Positions 43,811 to 53,010 are shown, numbered from the stretch's first letter. The stretch is 64,000 nt of DNA from Ignavibacteriota bacterium (GCA_016713565.1 JADJOX010000007.1:124001-188000); one strand, 5' to 3'. The notes: generated from the letters alone by a model not told the origin. Numbers and translations: made by a program.

Positions 43811-46054
43811 ATGAACCATTTGGTGCGTAATTTATTATTTCATATTTGTATTGCTTGTATCATTATTCCGCTAAATATTTTTTCTCAAAATACCGGAACA
43901 GTTAGGGGCAGAATAACAGATTCAAAAACTGGCGAAGCTCTTTTATACGCTAATGTTTTAATAAAAGAACTTCAGCAAGGTACCTCAACTAACAGCGACG
44001 GTTATTTTATTTTTTCATCTGTTCCTGCAAATAAAAATTACACAATTCTCGCGAGTTATGTCGGTTATGAAAACAGAGAATTAAAACTCATTGTTGAATC
44101 AAAAAAAGTTACTAAAATTGATATTGCATTAAATCCATCAAGTTTTGAATTGCAGACAGTTGAAAAAGTTGGTCGCAAACAAATTGAAACAAATGCAACA
44201 GATGTTGGACTTCAGGTAATTTCTATTAAGGAATTGCAGGCTTTGCCCCAAGGTGTTGAAACAGATTTGTTTAGATCCTTGCAGTATGTGCCCGGCGTAA
44301 AAACAACAGGTGATATTTCATCAAGATATTATATAAGAGGCGGTTCCGCAGATCAAAATTTAGTTTTGTTGAATGGTTCACCAATTTATAATCCTTTTCA
44401 TGCGCTTGGTATTTTCAGCATTTTTGATCCTGAAATTGTGAACAGTATGGAATTATATAAAGGAGGATTTCCTGCTGAATATGGCGGAAAAGTATCATCT
44501 GTATTAAATATTATTACAAAAGACGGAAATAAAAATAAATTTAACGCAAACAGTTCGTTAAGTTTTCTTACAGCTAAAGTTTTGGTAGAAGGTCCAATTC
44601 CATCCGGGTCATTTATACTTTCCGGCAGAAAGACTTATTCCAACAGTATATTTAAAAAATTTCTAAATAACCAAGATGTTCCATTGGATTTTTATGATTT
44701 TTCTTTCAAAGTTAATTACTCAGATCAGGAAATTAGTGATGGAACAAAAATTACTCTGCACGGATTTTCGAGCCAGGATAATATAAATAGAGAAAGCGAA
44801 TTATCGGAAGATTACAAATGGAAAAATAATTTGTTTGGTATAAAATGGTTTCAAGTCGCGGCTAACAGTCCAGTTTTTTGGGATATTGGTATAACGCTCA
44901 GCACATATCAAGGCGAAATAATTCCAAAACTCAGCAACGTTAAACCGCAGTTAAATGATGTACGAGATGTTTCTTTCAAAAGTAATTTCAATTATGTTTT
45001 CGACAGCAGCGATGAAGTTTTGGTCGGGTTCGATATAAAGGATATAAAAACAAAATTGAGATTGGAAAACAGCAGAGGCGCTGTTTCCGATGTAGTTTCA
45101 AAGGGAAGTCAAATTGCGGCATACGCAAAATACAAACTATTAAGGTTTGATAATCTTGGTATTGATCTTGGCGCAAGATTAAACATTGCACAATTATCGA
45201 GTAACAGCGGAAGTACAATTGATCCAAGAATTAACATCACATATAGTTTTATTCCGCAGGTTTCTTTAAAATTTGCTTGGGGTAAATATCAGCAGGATTT
45301 AATCACACTTACTAAAGAAGATCAGATTCTTACATTGTTTGAACCTTGGTTAATTACACCGGATTACCTTAATCCGACCAATTCAACACATTATATAGGC
45401 GGAATGACTTTAAGATTTACAGAGAACCTAACTTTGAATTTAGAAGTTTATTATAAATTTACGGAAAATCTCCCTGTTGTTAACGAGAATAAGATCTATG
45501 ATTCGGATCGTGATTTTATTGAAGGAAATTCCGAATCGTACGGCTGGGAAACGATGTTAAGCTTTAATAATGAACTTATAAATATTACTGCATCGTATTC
45601 AAATTCATGGTCATATAAAACAGTTGATAACTGGGTTTACTATCCCAAATATGATATTAGACATAGTTTCAATACTGGCTTCGCCTTAAACATCGGCGAT
45701 GGCTGGTTGTTTTCAGCAATGTGGATTTACAATTCCGGTTTGCCTTATACACAGTTAACAGGATATTACGACAAATACTATATAGATGATATTTACTTTA
45801 ACGAAAATTATTTTGATTCAACGCTCCCCTATACGCTTTTGGGTGATAAAAATTTAGCACGGCTTCCAGATTATCATAGACTTGATTTAACGTTATCCAA
45901 AAAGTTAAGTATCTTTGGTTTGAATTTAACGTTCAACGCGAGTGTTTTGAATGTATACGACAGGAAAAATATTTTATACTTCAATCGTGATACCGGAGAA
46001 AGAGTAAACATGCTTCCATTTTTACCAACTGCTACATTAAAGGTTGAATTGTGA
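43811..46054 (+). CDS. TonB-dependent receptor with carboxypeptidase-regulatory-like domain
   Basis: Outer-membrane receptor of 748 residues. After the signal peptide comes a carboxypeptidase-regulatory-like domain (GTVRGRITDSKTGEALLYAN), a plug with SRYYIRGGSADQNLVLLNG and AEYGGKVSSVLNIITKDG, and a medium-size barrel ending TATLKVEL. The ATG at 43811 is preceded by two TTG codons in frame; the ATG is taken. The next gene, a DUF4249 lipoprotein, overlaps by 4 bp (GTGA), the usual partner of this receptor class in Bacteroidetes. The substrate is unknown; there are no hydrolase genes beside it. Confidence 0.93.
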   Translation: MNHLVRNLLFHICIACIIIPLNIFSQNTGTVRGRITDSKTGEALLYANVLIKELQQGTSTNSDGYFIFSSVPANKNYTILASYVGYENRELKLIVESKKVTKIDIALNPSSFELQTVEKVGRKQIETNATDVGLQVISIKELQALPQGVETDLFRSLQYVPGVKTTGDISSRYYIRGGSADQNLVLLNGSPIYNPFHALGIFSIFDPEIVNSMELYKGGFPAEYGGKVSSVLNIITKDGNKNKFNANSSLSFLTAKVLVEGPIPSGSFILSGRKTYSNSIFKKFLNNQDVPLDFYDFSFKVNYSDQEISDGTKITLHGFSSQDNINRESELSEDYKWKNNLFGIKWFQVAANSPVFWDIGITLSTYQGEIIPKLSNVKPQLNDVRDVSFKSNFNYVFDSSDEVLVGFDIKDIKTKLRLENSRGAVSDVVSKGSQIAAYAKYKLLRFDNLGIDLGARLNIAQLSSNSGSTIDPRINITYSFIPQVSLKFAWGKYQQDLITLTKEDQILTLFEPWLITPDYLNPTNSTHYIGGMTLRFTENLTLNLEVYYKFTENLPVVNENKIYDSDRDFIEGNSESYGWETMLSFNNELINITASYSNSWSYKTVDNWVYYPKYDIRHSFNTGFALNIGDGWLFSAMWIYNSGLPYTQLTGYYDKYYIDDIYFNENYFDSTLPYTLLGDKNLARLPDYHRLDLTLSKKLSIFGLNLTFNASVLNVYDRKNILYFNRDTGERVNMLPFLPTATLKVEL

Positions 46055-47013
46055 AAAAATTGATAAAATATTTTTCTTTATTTACTCTATTGCTGTTTAA
46101 TATAAGTTGTGAAGATGATCTCAATCCGTTTGTAAAAGGCGATGATGTTTTTATTTTAAACTGTGTTTTAAAAAACGACAGGTCAAATCAAACCGCATTT
46201 TTATCTAAAAATTATTTCGTTGATAATTTCAGTCCAAAATCAGACACAAATGATCATTCATTAAAAGATGCTTACATTCGTATTTTCTACGATGATTCTG
46301 TAAAAATATTTTCAGATACACTTCTGCAAAAAAATGAAAATTCAAATCAAAAAGTTACAAGTTATTTTAACAATAATTTTTTAACAAAACCCGATACGGA
46401 ATATGAAATTGAAGCCATCTTAAATGACGGACGAAGACTTAAGGCAGTTACAAAAACTCCGAAAAAAGTGTCATTTTTATTTTCAAGCGATGATTTAATT
46501 CCACCTGTAAATAAAAACGATGTGGCTGTTTATTGGGAATCAGCCGATGATCAGCTTTATTCCGCGGCAAGATTTTTATTTGTTTACTTTAAGAATGAAA
46601 ACGGAAAACAAGTACGGTATGAGAAAGAAGTTCCAAGAGCTTATGTACTGGAAAATTCACGTTATGTCCCCTATTTTCCGGAACCTTCATACGCTAAAAC
46701 CATTAGAGTTGAGATGGACGCGTTTAATAGAGCGTTAAATGAAATTTCTGAAGGTGATCCGGACAAGTCAAATTATACAATTCTTGCTTTCATTCTTGAA
46801 ATTTTGGTATATGATAAAAATTTAACTGCGTATTATGCATCAAAAACAGAATTGGGTGAAGGATTTTCAATAACCGTAAATGAAAGTGATTATTCAAACA
46901 TTACGGGCGGAAAAGGAATATTCGGTTCATTTATAAAGCAAAGATTTGCAATAAAATTTAGTATTGACTACATTCAGTCTTTTGGATATATAGCCGGTTT
47001 AACAGAGAATTAG
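46051..47013 (+). CDS. DUF4249 lipoprotein, partner of the TonB receptor
   Basis: A 320-residue surface lipoprotein (lipobox NISC, Cys20) starting with GTG that overlaps the stop of the receptor gene. The DUF4249 pattern is seen in GDDVFILNCVLKNDRSNQTA, DAYIRIFYDDSV, KPDTEYEIEAILNDGRRLKA and the end SIDYIQSFGYIAG. DUF4249 proteins are found with TonB receptors in Bacteroidetes and may cover or assist the pore, as SusD does for SusC; this has not been shown for all. The next gene starts one base after its stop. Confidence 0.88.
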   Translation: MKKLIKYFSLFTLLLFNISCEDDLNPFVKGDDVFILNCVLKNDRSNQTAFLSKNYFVDNFSPKSDTNDHSLKDAYIRIFYDDSVKIFSDTLLQKNENSNQKVTSYFNNNFLTKPDTEYEIEAILNDGRRLKAVTKTPKKVSFLFSSDDLIPPVNKNDVAVYWESADDQLYSAARFLFVYFKNENGKQVRYEKEVPRAYVLENSRYVPYFPEPSYAKTIRVEMDAFNRALNEISEGDPDKSNYTILAFILEILVYDKNLTAYYASKTELGEGFSITVNESDYSNITGGKGIFGSFIKQRFAIKFSIDYIQSFGYIAGLTEN

Positions 47014-47014
47014 A

Positions 47015-48484
47015 ATGATTAATAAAAATTATTTGAAAAAATCCATATTGTTTATCTTACTTCTTTTTGTTTCGTGCGATAAAGAAGTTTCAGTAAGTGA
47101 GCCTCAAACATATGAGACAGGAAAAGCAAAAATATTTATCTCAACCACTCCTGCCAAAGCAACAATTTATGTTGATGATAAAAACTTTGGTCTAACAACA
47201 CCGGATACTGTTAAATGGCTTTCTGAAGGCGAACATAAATTTACCTTAAAATTAGAACCTTTTCTTGATTTCACTTTTAATGCAATTGTAAAAAATGAAT
47301 CAGTTACTATTGAAAATTATAATTACTATACTGATTATAGAAATTTCGGTTCAATTAAATTTAGTTCCAAACCAGATAGTTGCACAATTTATTTTAACGA
47401 TTCATTGCTGAGTTTTAAAACACCTTATACAATTACAAACTTAATTCCGGCAACTTACAAAGTTAAATATTCATATCCGGAACATAGGTCCGACAGCACA
47501 AATATATTTGTTTATGCGGGAAAACAATCTCTTGTACATATGAACTTAGCGGATACTACCGTTTGGGTTACCTATAATAAAGATAATTCATTTATTCCGG
47601 ATAACACAATAAACGATATTATGTTTGATGATAACAATAAAATGTGGATTGCTACATGGCATAGTGGTATTGTTACAAATAGAACCGGAGCTTGGGAAAA
47701 TTTACTAAAAGAAAACTCAAACTTACCGGGCAATATTGTTCATAGACTTAAAAAGGATAAATTAAATAATATTTGGGCAGCGACTTATTTTGGATTAGCC
47801 AAAATTACCAAAAACAATATTATACAATTTACAACGTTGAATTCTAAAATTCCTGATAATTACGTAAGCGACTTAGATTTTGACGACTTACAAAATATTT
47901 GGGTTGGAACTCAAAAAGGTGTTTCCAAATTCGACGGGTTTGAAAGCTGGACAACCTACAAAACTTCCAGTTCAAGTATTCCGGCTGATTTTATTACTGC
48001 CGTTGAAATTGATTTAAATAATAATTTGTGGATTGGTACAAATAATTTCAATACAATAACTTTTGACGGCTTAAGCAATTGGACAAGCTATCAATCCGAT
48101 ACAAGTCCGATTGGCGATAGTGTAAATGATTTACTTTTTGATATTAACAATGTTTTGTGGATTGGGTTAACAACAGATCTTAAAAGCGGTAAATACGGCG
48201 GCGTTTATGTTTTGGAAAATAATTCAATGAAGGAAATTGATTTGGGATTGTCAAATAAATATATAAAAAAATTTTATTATGACGATGCTAATACTATGTG
48301 GATTGGAACAAGAGGCGGTTTGGTTGAAGCAAAATCAATGGATAATTTTAAATTATATACTTCATCAAATTCCAAATTACCAATAAACGACATTCTTTGT
48401 ATTGCAAAAGATAATGCCGGTAATATGTGGTTTGGAACCAATGGAAGAGGTTTAATAAAATATAAAATTTGGAAAGATAACTAA
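47015..48484 (+). CDS. Lipoprotein with PEGA domains and a seven-repeat beta-propeller
   Basis: A 489-residue lipoprotein (lipobox FVSC, Cys21). Two PEGA-type beta domains (AKIFISTTPAKATIYVDDKN, GSIKFSSKPDSCTIYFNDSL) occupy ~35-185; then seven repeats of the propeller pattern (MWIATWHSGIV, IWAATYFGLA, IWVGTQKGVSKFDG, LWIGTNNFN, LWIGLTTDL, MWIGTRGGL, MWFGTNGRGL) make one seven-bladed propeller. No kinase or DNA-binding part is attached. It is third in the receptor-DUF4249 operon, one base after the stop, so it may be an accessory ligand-binding protein at the outer membrane. Its 3' end overlaps the NfeD gene tail by 4 bp. Confidence 0.88.
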   Translation: MINKNYLKKSILFILLLFVSCDKEVSVSEPQTYETGKAKIFISTTPAKATIYVDDKNFGLTTPDTVKWLSEGEHKFTLKLEPFLDFTFNAIVKNESVTIENYNYYTDYRNFGSIKFSSKPDSCTIYFNDSLLSFKTPYTITNLIPATYKVKYSYPEHRSDSTNIFVYAGKQSLVHMNLADTTVWVTYNKDNSFIPDNTINDIMFDDNNKMWIATWHSGIVTNRTGAWENLLKENSNLPGNIVHRLKKDKLNNIWAATYFGLAKITKNNIIQFTTLNSKIPDNYVSDLDFDDLQNIWVGTQKGVSKFDGFESWTTYKTSSSSIPADFITAVEIDLNNNLWIGTNNFNTITFDGLSNWTSYQSDTSPIGDSVNDLLFDINNVLWIGLTTDLKSGKYGGVYVLENNSMKEIDLGLSNKYIKKFYYDDANTMWIGTRGGLVEAKSMDNFKLYTSSNSKLPINDILCIAKDNAGNMWFGTNGRGLIKYKIWKDN

Positions 48485-49806
48485 GCTTCCAAAATTTTAT
48501 CTACTACAATTTTTGAACCTTCTTCACTTATAACAATTATCTTTGTTTCTTTTTGAATATAACTTCCTGAAGTTACAACATCAATTCGTTTATTCTCAAT
48601 TAACGCAATGCCACTAGGACGAAGGTCCGTTAATGCGACACCTGATTTGCCTAATAAACCTTTTACTTTTTCATCGGCGGCATAACCAGATTTTTCGTCA
48701 ATGTTTTTATGAAGAATTAAATGTCCCCACATTTCTGATTTTGGTAAAAATTTAACCAAAGTAAAGAAAACCATTATTGTTAACACCAAAGTTGAGGCAA
48801 GTTGAATAATCGCTGTAGAAATTATATCTCCATCGATAAGCGGAAAATCAGAAATCAATCCAAGAAATAAACTTGATATAATTAAAACAATGCCTATTAT
48901 TCCTGTAACTCCAAATCCCGGAATTACAAAAATCTCAACGAGTAAGAAAATTAATCCCACAATAAAAATAAGAATTTCAATAATAGACGCTAATTCTAGA
49001 ATATAACCAGAGCCAAAAAATAATGCCAAAGCAATTACAGCAGCGGTGCCCGGAAATCCCCAGCCGGGTGTTTTAATTTCTGTAAACAATCCAACTAATG
49101 CAACCATTAATAATAACGAAGTAATAATTGGATTATTTAAAAACCTAATAAAGTCTTCAGCCCAATTACTGTTGAAATTTACAATTTCAGCTTTTGCAAA
49201 ATCTTCTGAATTCAAAAAGGTATTAAAATCGGAAAAAATTGAATCAGCAATTCCGTATTTAAGCGCTTCTGTGGAAGTCAATGTAATTAACTTTGTGCTG
49301 TCATCACCTAATTCGGAGACTACAATTCTTTCATCAACCATACCTTCAGCAATATCGGTTCTTCTGCCATTTTTTTCTGCAGTGGATCTCATTTCAGCGC
49401 GCATATAACTTTGTGCTTTTTCAGATTGTTTGCCGCCGGATTCATCAACAACGGTTGTTGCTCCTATTGATGATCCCGGGACCATAAAAATTTCTTCACA
49501 AGATAGTGAAATCAAAGCGCCGGCTGATATAGCTCTTTTATCAATAAAAGCAATTGTTTTAACTTTACTATTAATTATTGCATCTTTTATCTGCGTAGCC
49601 GCGTCTACTCTTCCGCCGAATGTGTTTATTTTAAAAATTATTGCATCCGCTGAATTATTTTCGGCTTCATGAACTACTCTCTTTACAAATGGCGCTAAAC
49701 CTAAATCAATCATTCCATCAATTTCTGCCACATAAACTTTTTTTTGCGCAATATTTTCATTTGCAATAAACGCTAAAACAAAAAATAAGAATAATATCTT
49801 CTTCAC
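48481..49806 (-). CDS. NfeD-type membrane serine protease
   Basis: Long-form NfeD protein of 441 residues. After a signal peptide (to ~20) the ClpP/crotonase-like protease part has IIFKINTFGGRVDAATQI, nucleophile Ser94 in RAISAGALISL, SSIGATTVV and a catalytic Lys in the EKAQSYMRAEMRS helix (Lys130 is the candidate). Then come four or five membrane helices (LFTEIKTPGWGFPGTAAV) and a C-terminal NfeD OB-fold domain (LLGKSGVALTDLRPSGIALI). Family members cut membrane proteins such as stomatin. Start GTG with CCGGAG upstream. The usual stomatin gene is not adjacent. Confidence 0.93.
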   Translation of the reverse strand: MKKILFLFFVLAFIANENIAQKKVYVAEIDGMIDLGLAPFVKRVVHEAENNSADAIIFKINTFGGRVDAATQIKDAIINSKVKTIAFIDKRAISAGALISLSCEEIFMVPGSSIGATTVVDESGGKQSEKAQSYMRAEMRSTAEKNGRRTDIAEGMVDERIVVSELGDDSTKLITLTSTEALKYGIADSIFSDFNTFLNSEDFAKAEIVNFNSNWAEDFIRFLNNPIITSLLLMVALVGLFTEIKTPGWGFPGTAAVIALALFFGSGYILELASIIEILIFIVGLIFLLVEIFVIPGFGVTGIIGIVLIISSLFLGLISDFPLIDGDIISTAIIQLASTLVLTIMVFFTLVKFLPKSEMWGHLILHKNIDEKSGYAADEKVKGLLGKSGVALTDLRPSGIALIENKRIDVVTSGSYIQKETKIIVISEEGSKIVVDKILEA

Positions 49807-49910
49807 TTTATCATCTCCGGAAAAAATTTAATGAAATATATAAAAAAGTTTGGAATGAATTTCAATGCGGTTGCATATGAATTAAAATTTGAATTGATTA
49901 TTGAATAATT

Positions 49911-49934
49911 AAATCCCGATAAAAATCGGGATTT
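49911..49934 (-). terminator. Hairpin terminator downstream of yajC
   Basis: AAATCCCGAT-AAAA-ATCGGGATTT forms a perfect 10-bp stem, 15 bp past the yajC stop. The stem itself ends in T bases, and AT-rich sequence follows on both strands, so it could serve either direction. Confidence 0.68.
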
Positions 49935-49948
49935 AAATTTATTGATGA

Positions 49949-50263
49949 TTAACTTTCCTTTGAGGATACAACTTGACCAATTGCGCTTCTTTCCATTTTG
50001 ATTTTTACGTTGTTGCCAACATCGACAAGAACTGTATTATCTTCAAGTCCGGCAACTGTTCCGTGAATTCCGCTTCCGGTAATTATTTTATCGCCTTTTT
50101 TCAAACTATTCAGCAGCGCGTCTCGTTCTTTTGCTTTTTTCTGCTGCGGTCTAATGATCATAAAATAAAAAATTGCGAAAATTGCACCAAACATAATTAA
50201 GGTGCTGATCATACTTCCGCCGCCGTTTTGTCCTTGAGGCGCCATGGCAAAAAGTAGGTTCAT
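49949..50263 (-). CDS. yajC: Preprotein translocase subunit YajC
   Basis: A 104-residue inner-membrane protein associated with SecDF. One hydrophobic helix (TLIMFGAIFAIFYFMIIRPQ) is followed by QQKKAKERDALLNSLKKGDK, then ITGSGIHGTVAGLEDNTVLV and KIKMERSAIGQV, all typical. It starts directly after the tgt stop codon (TAAATG), a neighbourhood found in many bacteria (tgt-yajC). secD and secF are not seen. Confidence 0.96.
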   Translation of the reverse strand: MNLLFAMAPQGQNGGGSMISTLIMFGAIFAIFYFMIIRPQQKKAKERDALLNSLKKGDKIITGSGIHGTVAGLEDNTVLVDVGNNVKIKMERSAIGQVVSSKES

Positions 50264-51412
50264 TTATTCCTCCATATTTGAATTTATATTTATTGATAAT
50301 TTACTAATAATTTTTTCTTTCCACTTTAAAAAAGTACCTTCAATAATTTTTTCTCTGGCTGTATTTGTTAAATTTATATAAAAAGTTAAATTATGAATTG
50401 AAGCAAGCTCTAACGCTAAAATTTCTTTTGAAACAAATAAGTGTCGTAAATATGATTTTGAAAAATTTTGGCAAGTATAACAATTGCACTCTGGATCGAT
50501 TATAGTAAAGTCATTTTTATGTATAGCGTTGCGCATGCTTAATATTCCTTGACTTGTAAACAAGTACGCATTTCTCGCGTTTCTTGTAGGCATTACGCAA
50601 TCAAACATGTCAATTCCACGTTCAATTGATTCAAGAATATTTTCCGGTCTTCCAACACCCATTAGATATCTGGGTTTATTCTTAGGTAAAAAATCAGTGG
50701 TGAAATTTGTTATATCATACATTTGCTCAGCGGGTTCACCGACCGCCAAACCGCCGATGGCATAGCCGTCAAAACCTATATCTGTTAAATCTTTTGCTGA
50801 TCTCTCTCTTAGATCTTTATATACACTGCCTTGCACAATTCCAAATAAGAATTGTTTATGTCCATATTTGGGATTTGAATTTACAAAAGCTTCTTTATTT
50901 AAAATTGCCCAATCAGAAGTAAGTTTGCACGATTTTTCGGCGTATTCATATTCACAAGGATAAGGAGTGCATTCATCCAAAACCATCATTATATCGGAAC
51001 CGATTATTCTTTGTATCTCAATTACTTTTTGAGGTGTAAAAAAATGTTTAGAGCCATCCAAATGTGATTTAAACTCAACGCCATCATTTTTTAATTTCCG
51101 CAAATCTGACAAGCTAAATATCTGAAATCCTCCGCTATCGGTAAGCAAGGCATTTTGCCAGTTCATAAATTGATGAAGACCGCCGGCATTTTCAAGAATT
51201 TCCGTTCCTGGTCTTAAATAAAGATGATATGTATTTCCAAGAATTATTGATGCCTTAATTTCATCCTTTAAAATTCTTTGTGAAACAGCTTTAACGGTTC
51301 CCTGCGTTCCAACGGGCATAAATCGCGGAGTTTCAATAATTCCATGATCAGTTTCTAAATAACCGGCACGTGCTTTGGAGTTTTTATCTTCAGCTAGTAA
51401 AGTAAAATTCAC
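50264..51412 (-). CDS. tgt: Queuine/preQ1 tRNA-guanine transglycosylase
   Basis: A 382-residue enzyme that exchanges guanine for preQ1 in the anticodon of four tRNAs. It has TPRFMPVGTQGTVKAVS, substrate-binding Asp92 in LLTDSGGFQIFSL, GIVQGSVYKDLRERSA, GGLAVGEP, nucleophile Asp271 in MFDCVMPTRNARNA, and the zinc ligands Cys309, Cys311, Cys314 and His340. The start is GTG. The length is standard. A tRNA-Glu gene lies 77 bp upstream on the same strand; it is not itself a queuosine substrate. Confidence 0.97.
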   Translation of the reverse strand: MNFTLLAEDKNSKARAGYLETDHGIIETPRFMPVGTQGTVKAVSQRILKDEIKASIILGNTYHLYLRPGTEILENAGGLHQFMNWQNALLTDSGGFQIFSLSDLRKLKNDGVEFKSHLDGSKHFFTPQKVIEIQRIIGSDIMMVLDECTPYPCEYEYAEKSCKLTSDWAILNKEAFVNSNPKYGHKQFLFGIVQGSVYKDLRERSAKDLTDIGFDGYAIGGLAVGEPAEQMYDITNFTTDFLPKNKPRYLMGVGRPENILESIERGIDMFDCVMPTRNARNAYLFTSQGILSMRNAIHKNDFTIIDPECNCYTCQNFSKSYLRHLFVSKEILALELASIHNLTFYINLTNTAREKIIEGTFLKWKEKIISKLSININSNMEE

Positions 51413-51489
51413 TATTTTCCTAAAAATTTTTGTAAAAATAAGGAAATCTTAGATTAGATATTTATAGATAAAGAATTTATTTTAAGGAG

Positions 51490-51564
51490 TAGCGCGTACG
51501 GGATTCGAACCCGTGGTCTCCGCCTTGAGAGGGCGGCGTCCTAAGCCAACTAGACGAACGCGCC
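51490..51564 (-). tRNA. tRNA-Glu (anticodon CUC)
   Basis: Complete on the minus strand: acceptor GGCGCGT/ACGCGCT (with one G-T pair), D arm, anticodon stem CCGCC/GGCGG with loop CTCTCAA giving anticodon CTC, and T arm GTTCGAATC. CCA is not encoded. It is the intact member of a pair; the other copy is at 51853-51942. Confidence 0.95.
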
Positions 51565-51580
51565 AAATTTTACTACAATT

Positions 51581-51823
51581 TCAAATTATTTTATTTTCCT
51601 TTAGCCACTTGTAACCATTTATCGTCTTAAAATATTTTTCCCTTTTCATTGCTTCTTTTCATGTCTCATATTTTTCAAAATAGTGTAAAACATATGGTCT
51701 ATGCCCCTTTGTATATTTCACACTGCCAGAATTATGTACTAAAATTCTCGCATCTAAATTTTGAGTTGAACCATAATAAAACGTATTATCTTTTTGACTT
51801 TTTAAAATATATGTAAAGTACAT
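51581..51823 (-). pseudogene. GIY-YIG nuclease gene interrupted by one stop codon
   Basis: Translated on the minus strand from the ATG at 51823: MYFTYILKSQKDNTFYYGST begins the GIY-YIG domain, followed by QNLDARILVHN (catalytic Arg) and YVLHYFEKYET. A TGA at codon 55 (51659-51661) then interrupts, after which the same frame continues KEAMKREKYFKTINGYKWLK to a TGA at 51581-51583. The pattern YET-x-KEAMKREK is the family consensus with one residue turned into stop. Complete relatives are single-domain proteins of about 80-95 residues. It lies between an intact and a broken tRNA-Glu copy, all on one strand, as if moved in with the duplication. A single change made it inactive, so decay may be recent. 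Confidence 0.85.
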
Positions 51824-51852
51824 ATTTGAAAAATAATTTTTATTAACTTATG

Positions 51853-51942
51853 TACGGGATTCCTCCGAAGGAGTCCCTTTGGGAGAACTCGTGATCTCCG
51901 CCTTGAGAGGGCGGCGTCCTAAGCCAACTAGACGAACGCGCT
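51853..51942 (-). pseudogene. tRNA-Glu pseudogene with a 22-bp insertion in the T loop
   Basis: The 5' two thirds match the intact tRNA-Glu(CUC), including the whole anticodon arm, apart from a changed first base. The T arm is interrupted by 22 bp at 51863-51884, and the 3' acceptor strand (GCGCTA in the intact gene) is missing, so no acceptor stem can form. It cannot make a working tRNA. The duplicated segment lies upstream of the GIY-YIG remnant. Confidence 0.9.
51863..51884 (-). repeat. 22-bp double-palindrome insertion inside the tRNA-Glu pseudogene
   Basis: On the plus strand the insert consists of CTCCGAAGGAG (stem CTCC/GGAG) followed by TCCCTTTGGGA (stem TCCC/GGGA). The sequence on either side (GGGATTC and GAACTC) reads through as an ordinary T arm once the insert is removed. 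Two small hairpins in one short insert suggest a mobile palindromic element. Confidence 0.7.
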
Positions 51943-52046
51943 AAATTTTATATAAGAAATATAATTATTATTGAAAATCATAACTACATTATTTTTGCAT
52001 TTTAAATGCAATTTCTAAAATAAAAATTAATACTTATCTTCCAAAT

Positions 52047-52943
52047 ATGAATTATTTACCCTTAAGCTGGACAGTAAGCGAAAATTACTTATTTAATAAT
52101 ACAGTACAATCTACCAAATATTGCTGGTTAAGTGAAGTAAGTATTCAAAAAAACAAGGATATTACAACTTCATTTCAATCTATCTTTGAAAATTATTCCT
52201 CTAATGTTATTATAAAAGGATGCAATACAGAAATTAAAAATATTCTTGAAAAAAGAGGCTTTGCATCAATGCAATTAGGTTTAGAAGCAGTAATTGATAC
52301 TAATTGTAATACTTTTGAAAAAAAGTCGCTACTAAAACTTGTAAACAGAGGATTAAAAAAAGGCGAAATTATCAAATTAAATTATTCTGAAGAAAACAAA
52401 TCGCTTTTAAATGAATTTTTAAAAACATATCACCACGCAAAAGAGCCTCAGCTTAAAAATTTATTCATTACAAAATTCAACCCCGGAAATAAATTGTATG
52501 TTTTAAAGAAAGATAAACATTGGCTTGGCGCTGTTTTGGTTTCAAATAACTCAATTGATAAAATACATACTGAATTGATTTTACGTACGCACAATTCTCC
52601 AGTTGGCACAATTGAATCAATTATTTACGCAATATACAACGATACAGTCAAACAAAATATACGTTATCTAAGTCTTGGTGAAGTACCTTTCATAAATCAA
52701 ATTAATTATTCAAGTGATAGCCTGTATACAATTCTTTCAACAATTAGCGGCCGATTTTTAAAATTTGCTTACAATTATAAAGGCTTGCAAAACTTCAAAG
52801 CAAAATTTAACCCAATGTGGGAACCTGTTTATATTTGTACGTCGAAAAAAATTTCATTTCGATTATTACTATTTTTATTGGTCGAATCAAATTTTCTACA
52901 ATTAATTTATTATAAATTAGTTTCTAAAAATAACATATTTTAG
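52047..52943 (+). CDS. DUF2156/LPG-synthetase-like (GNAT-fold) protein
   Basis: A 298-residue protein resembling the C-terminal aminoacyl-transfer domain of MprF (phosphatidylglycerol lysyltransferase, DUF2156). Landmarks: KRGFASMQLGLEAVIDTN, KSLLKLVNRGLKKGEI, YLSLGEVPFINQ and the end FAYNYKGLQNFKAKFNPMWEPVYI. The membrane flippase part of MprF is absent; one hydrophobic segment at the C-terminus may touch the membrane. It may modify lipids or another acceptor with an amino acid; the substrate cannot be inferred. It precedes nuoA by 67 bp, with no obvious link to complex I. Confidence 0.8.
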   Translation: MNYLPLSWTVSENYLFNNTVQSTKYCWLSEVSIQKNKDITTSFQSIFENYSSNVIIKGCNTEIKNILEKRGFASMQLGLEAVIDTNCNTFEKKSLLKLVNRGLKKGEIIKLNYSEENKSLLNEFLKTYHHAKEPQLKNLFITKFNPGNKLYVLKKDKHWLGAVLVSNNSIDKIHTELILRTHNSPVGTIESIIYAIYNDTVKQNIRYLSLGEVPFINQINYSSDSLYTILSTISGRFLKFAYNYKGLQNFKAKFNPMWEPVYICTSKKISFRLLLFLLVESNFLQLIYYKLVSKNNIF

Positions 52944-53010
52944 ATTTTTTTTTACAAACTTGACTTTAATAAGACCTAATTGTAATTTTATTTCAAAATT
53001 TATAAGTGAT

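Noticed and set aside
51659..51661. In-frame TGA in the GIY-YIG gene as a recoded (selenocysteine or reassigned) codon
   Set aside because: TGA is used as a normal stop in several intact genes here, for example the histidine kinase overlap and nuoB, and no selenocysteine element is visible. A nonsense mutation is simpler.
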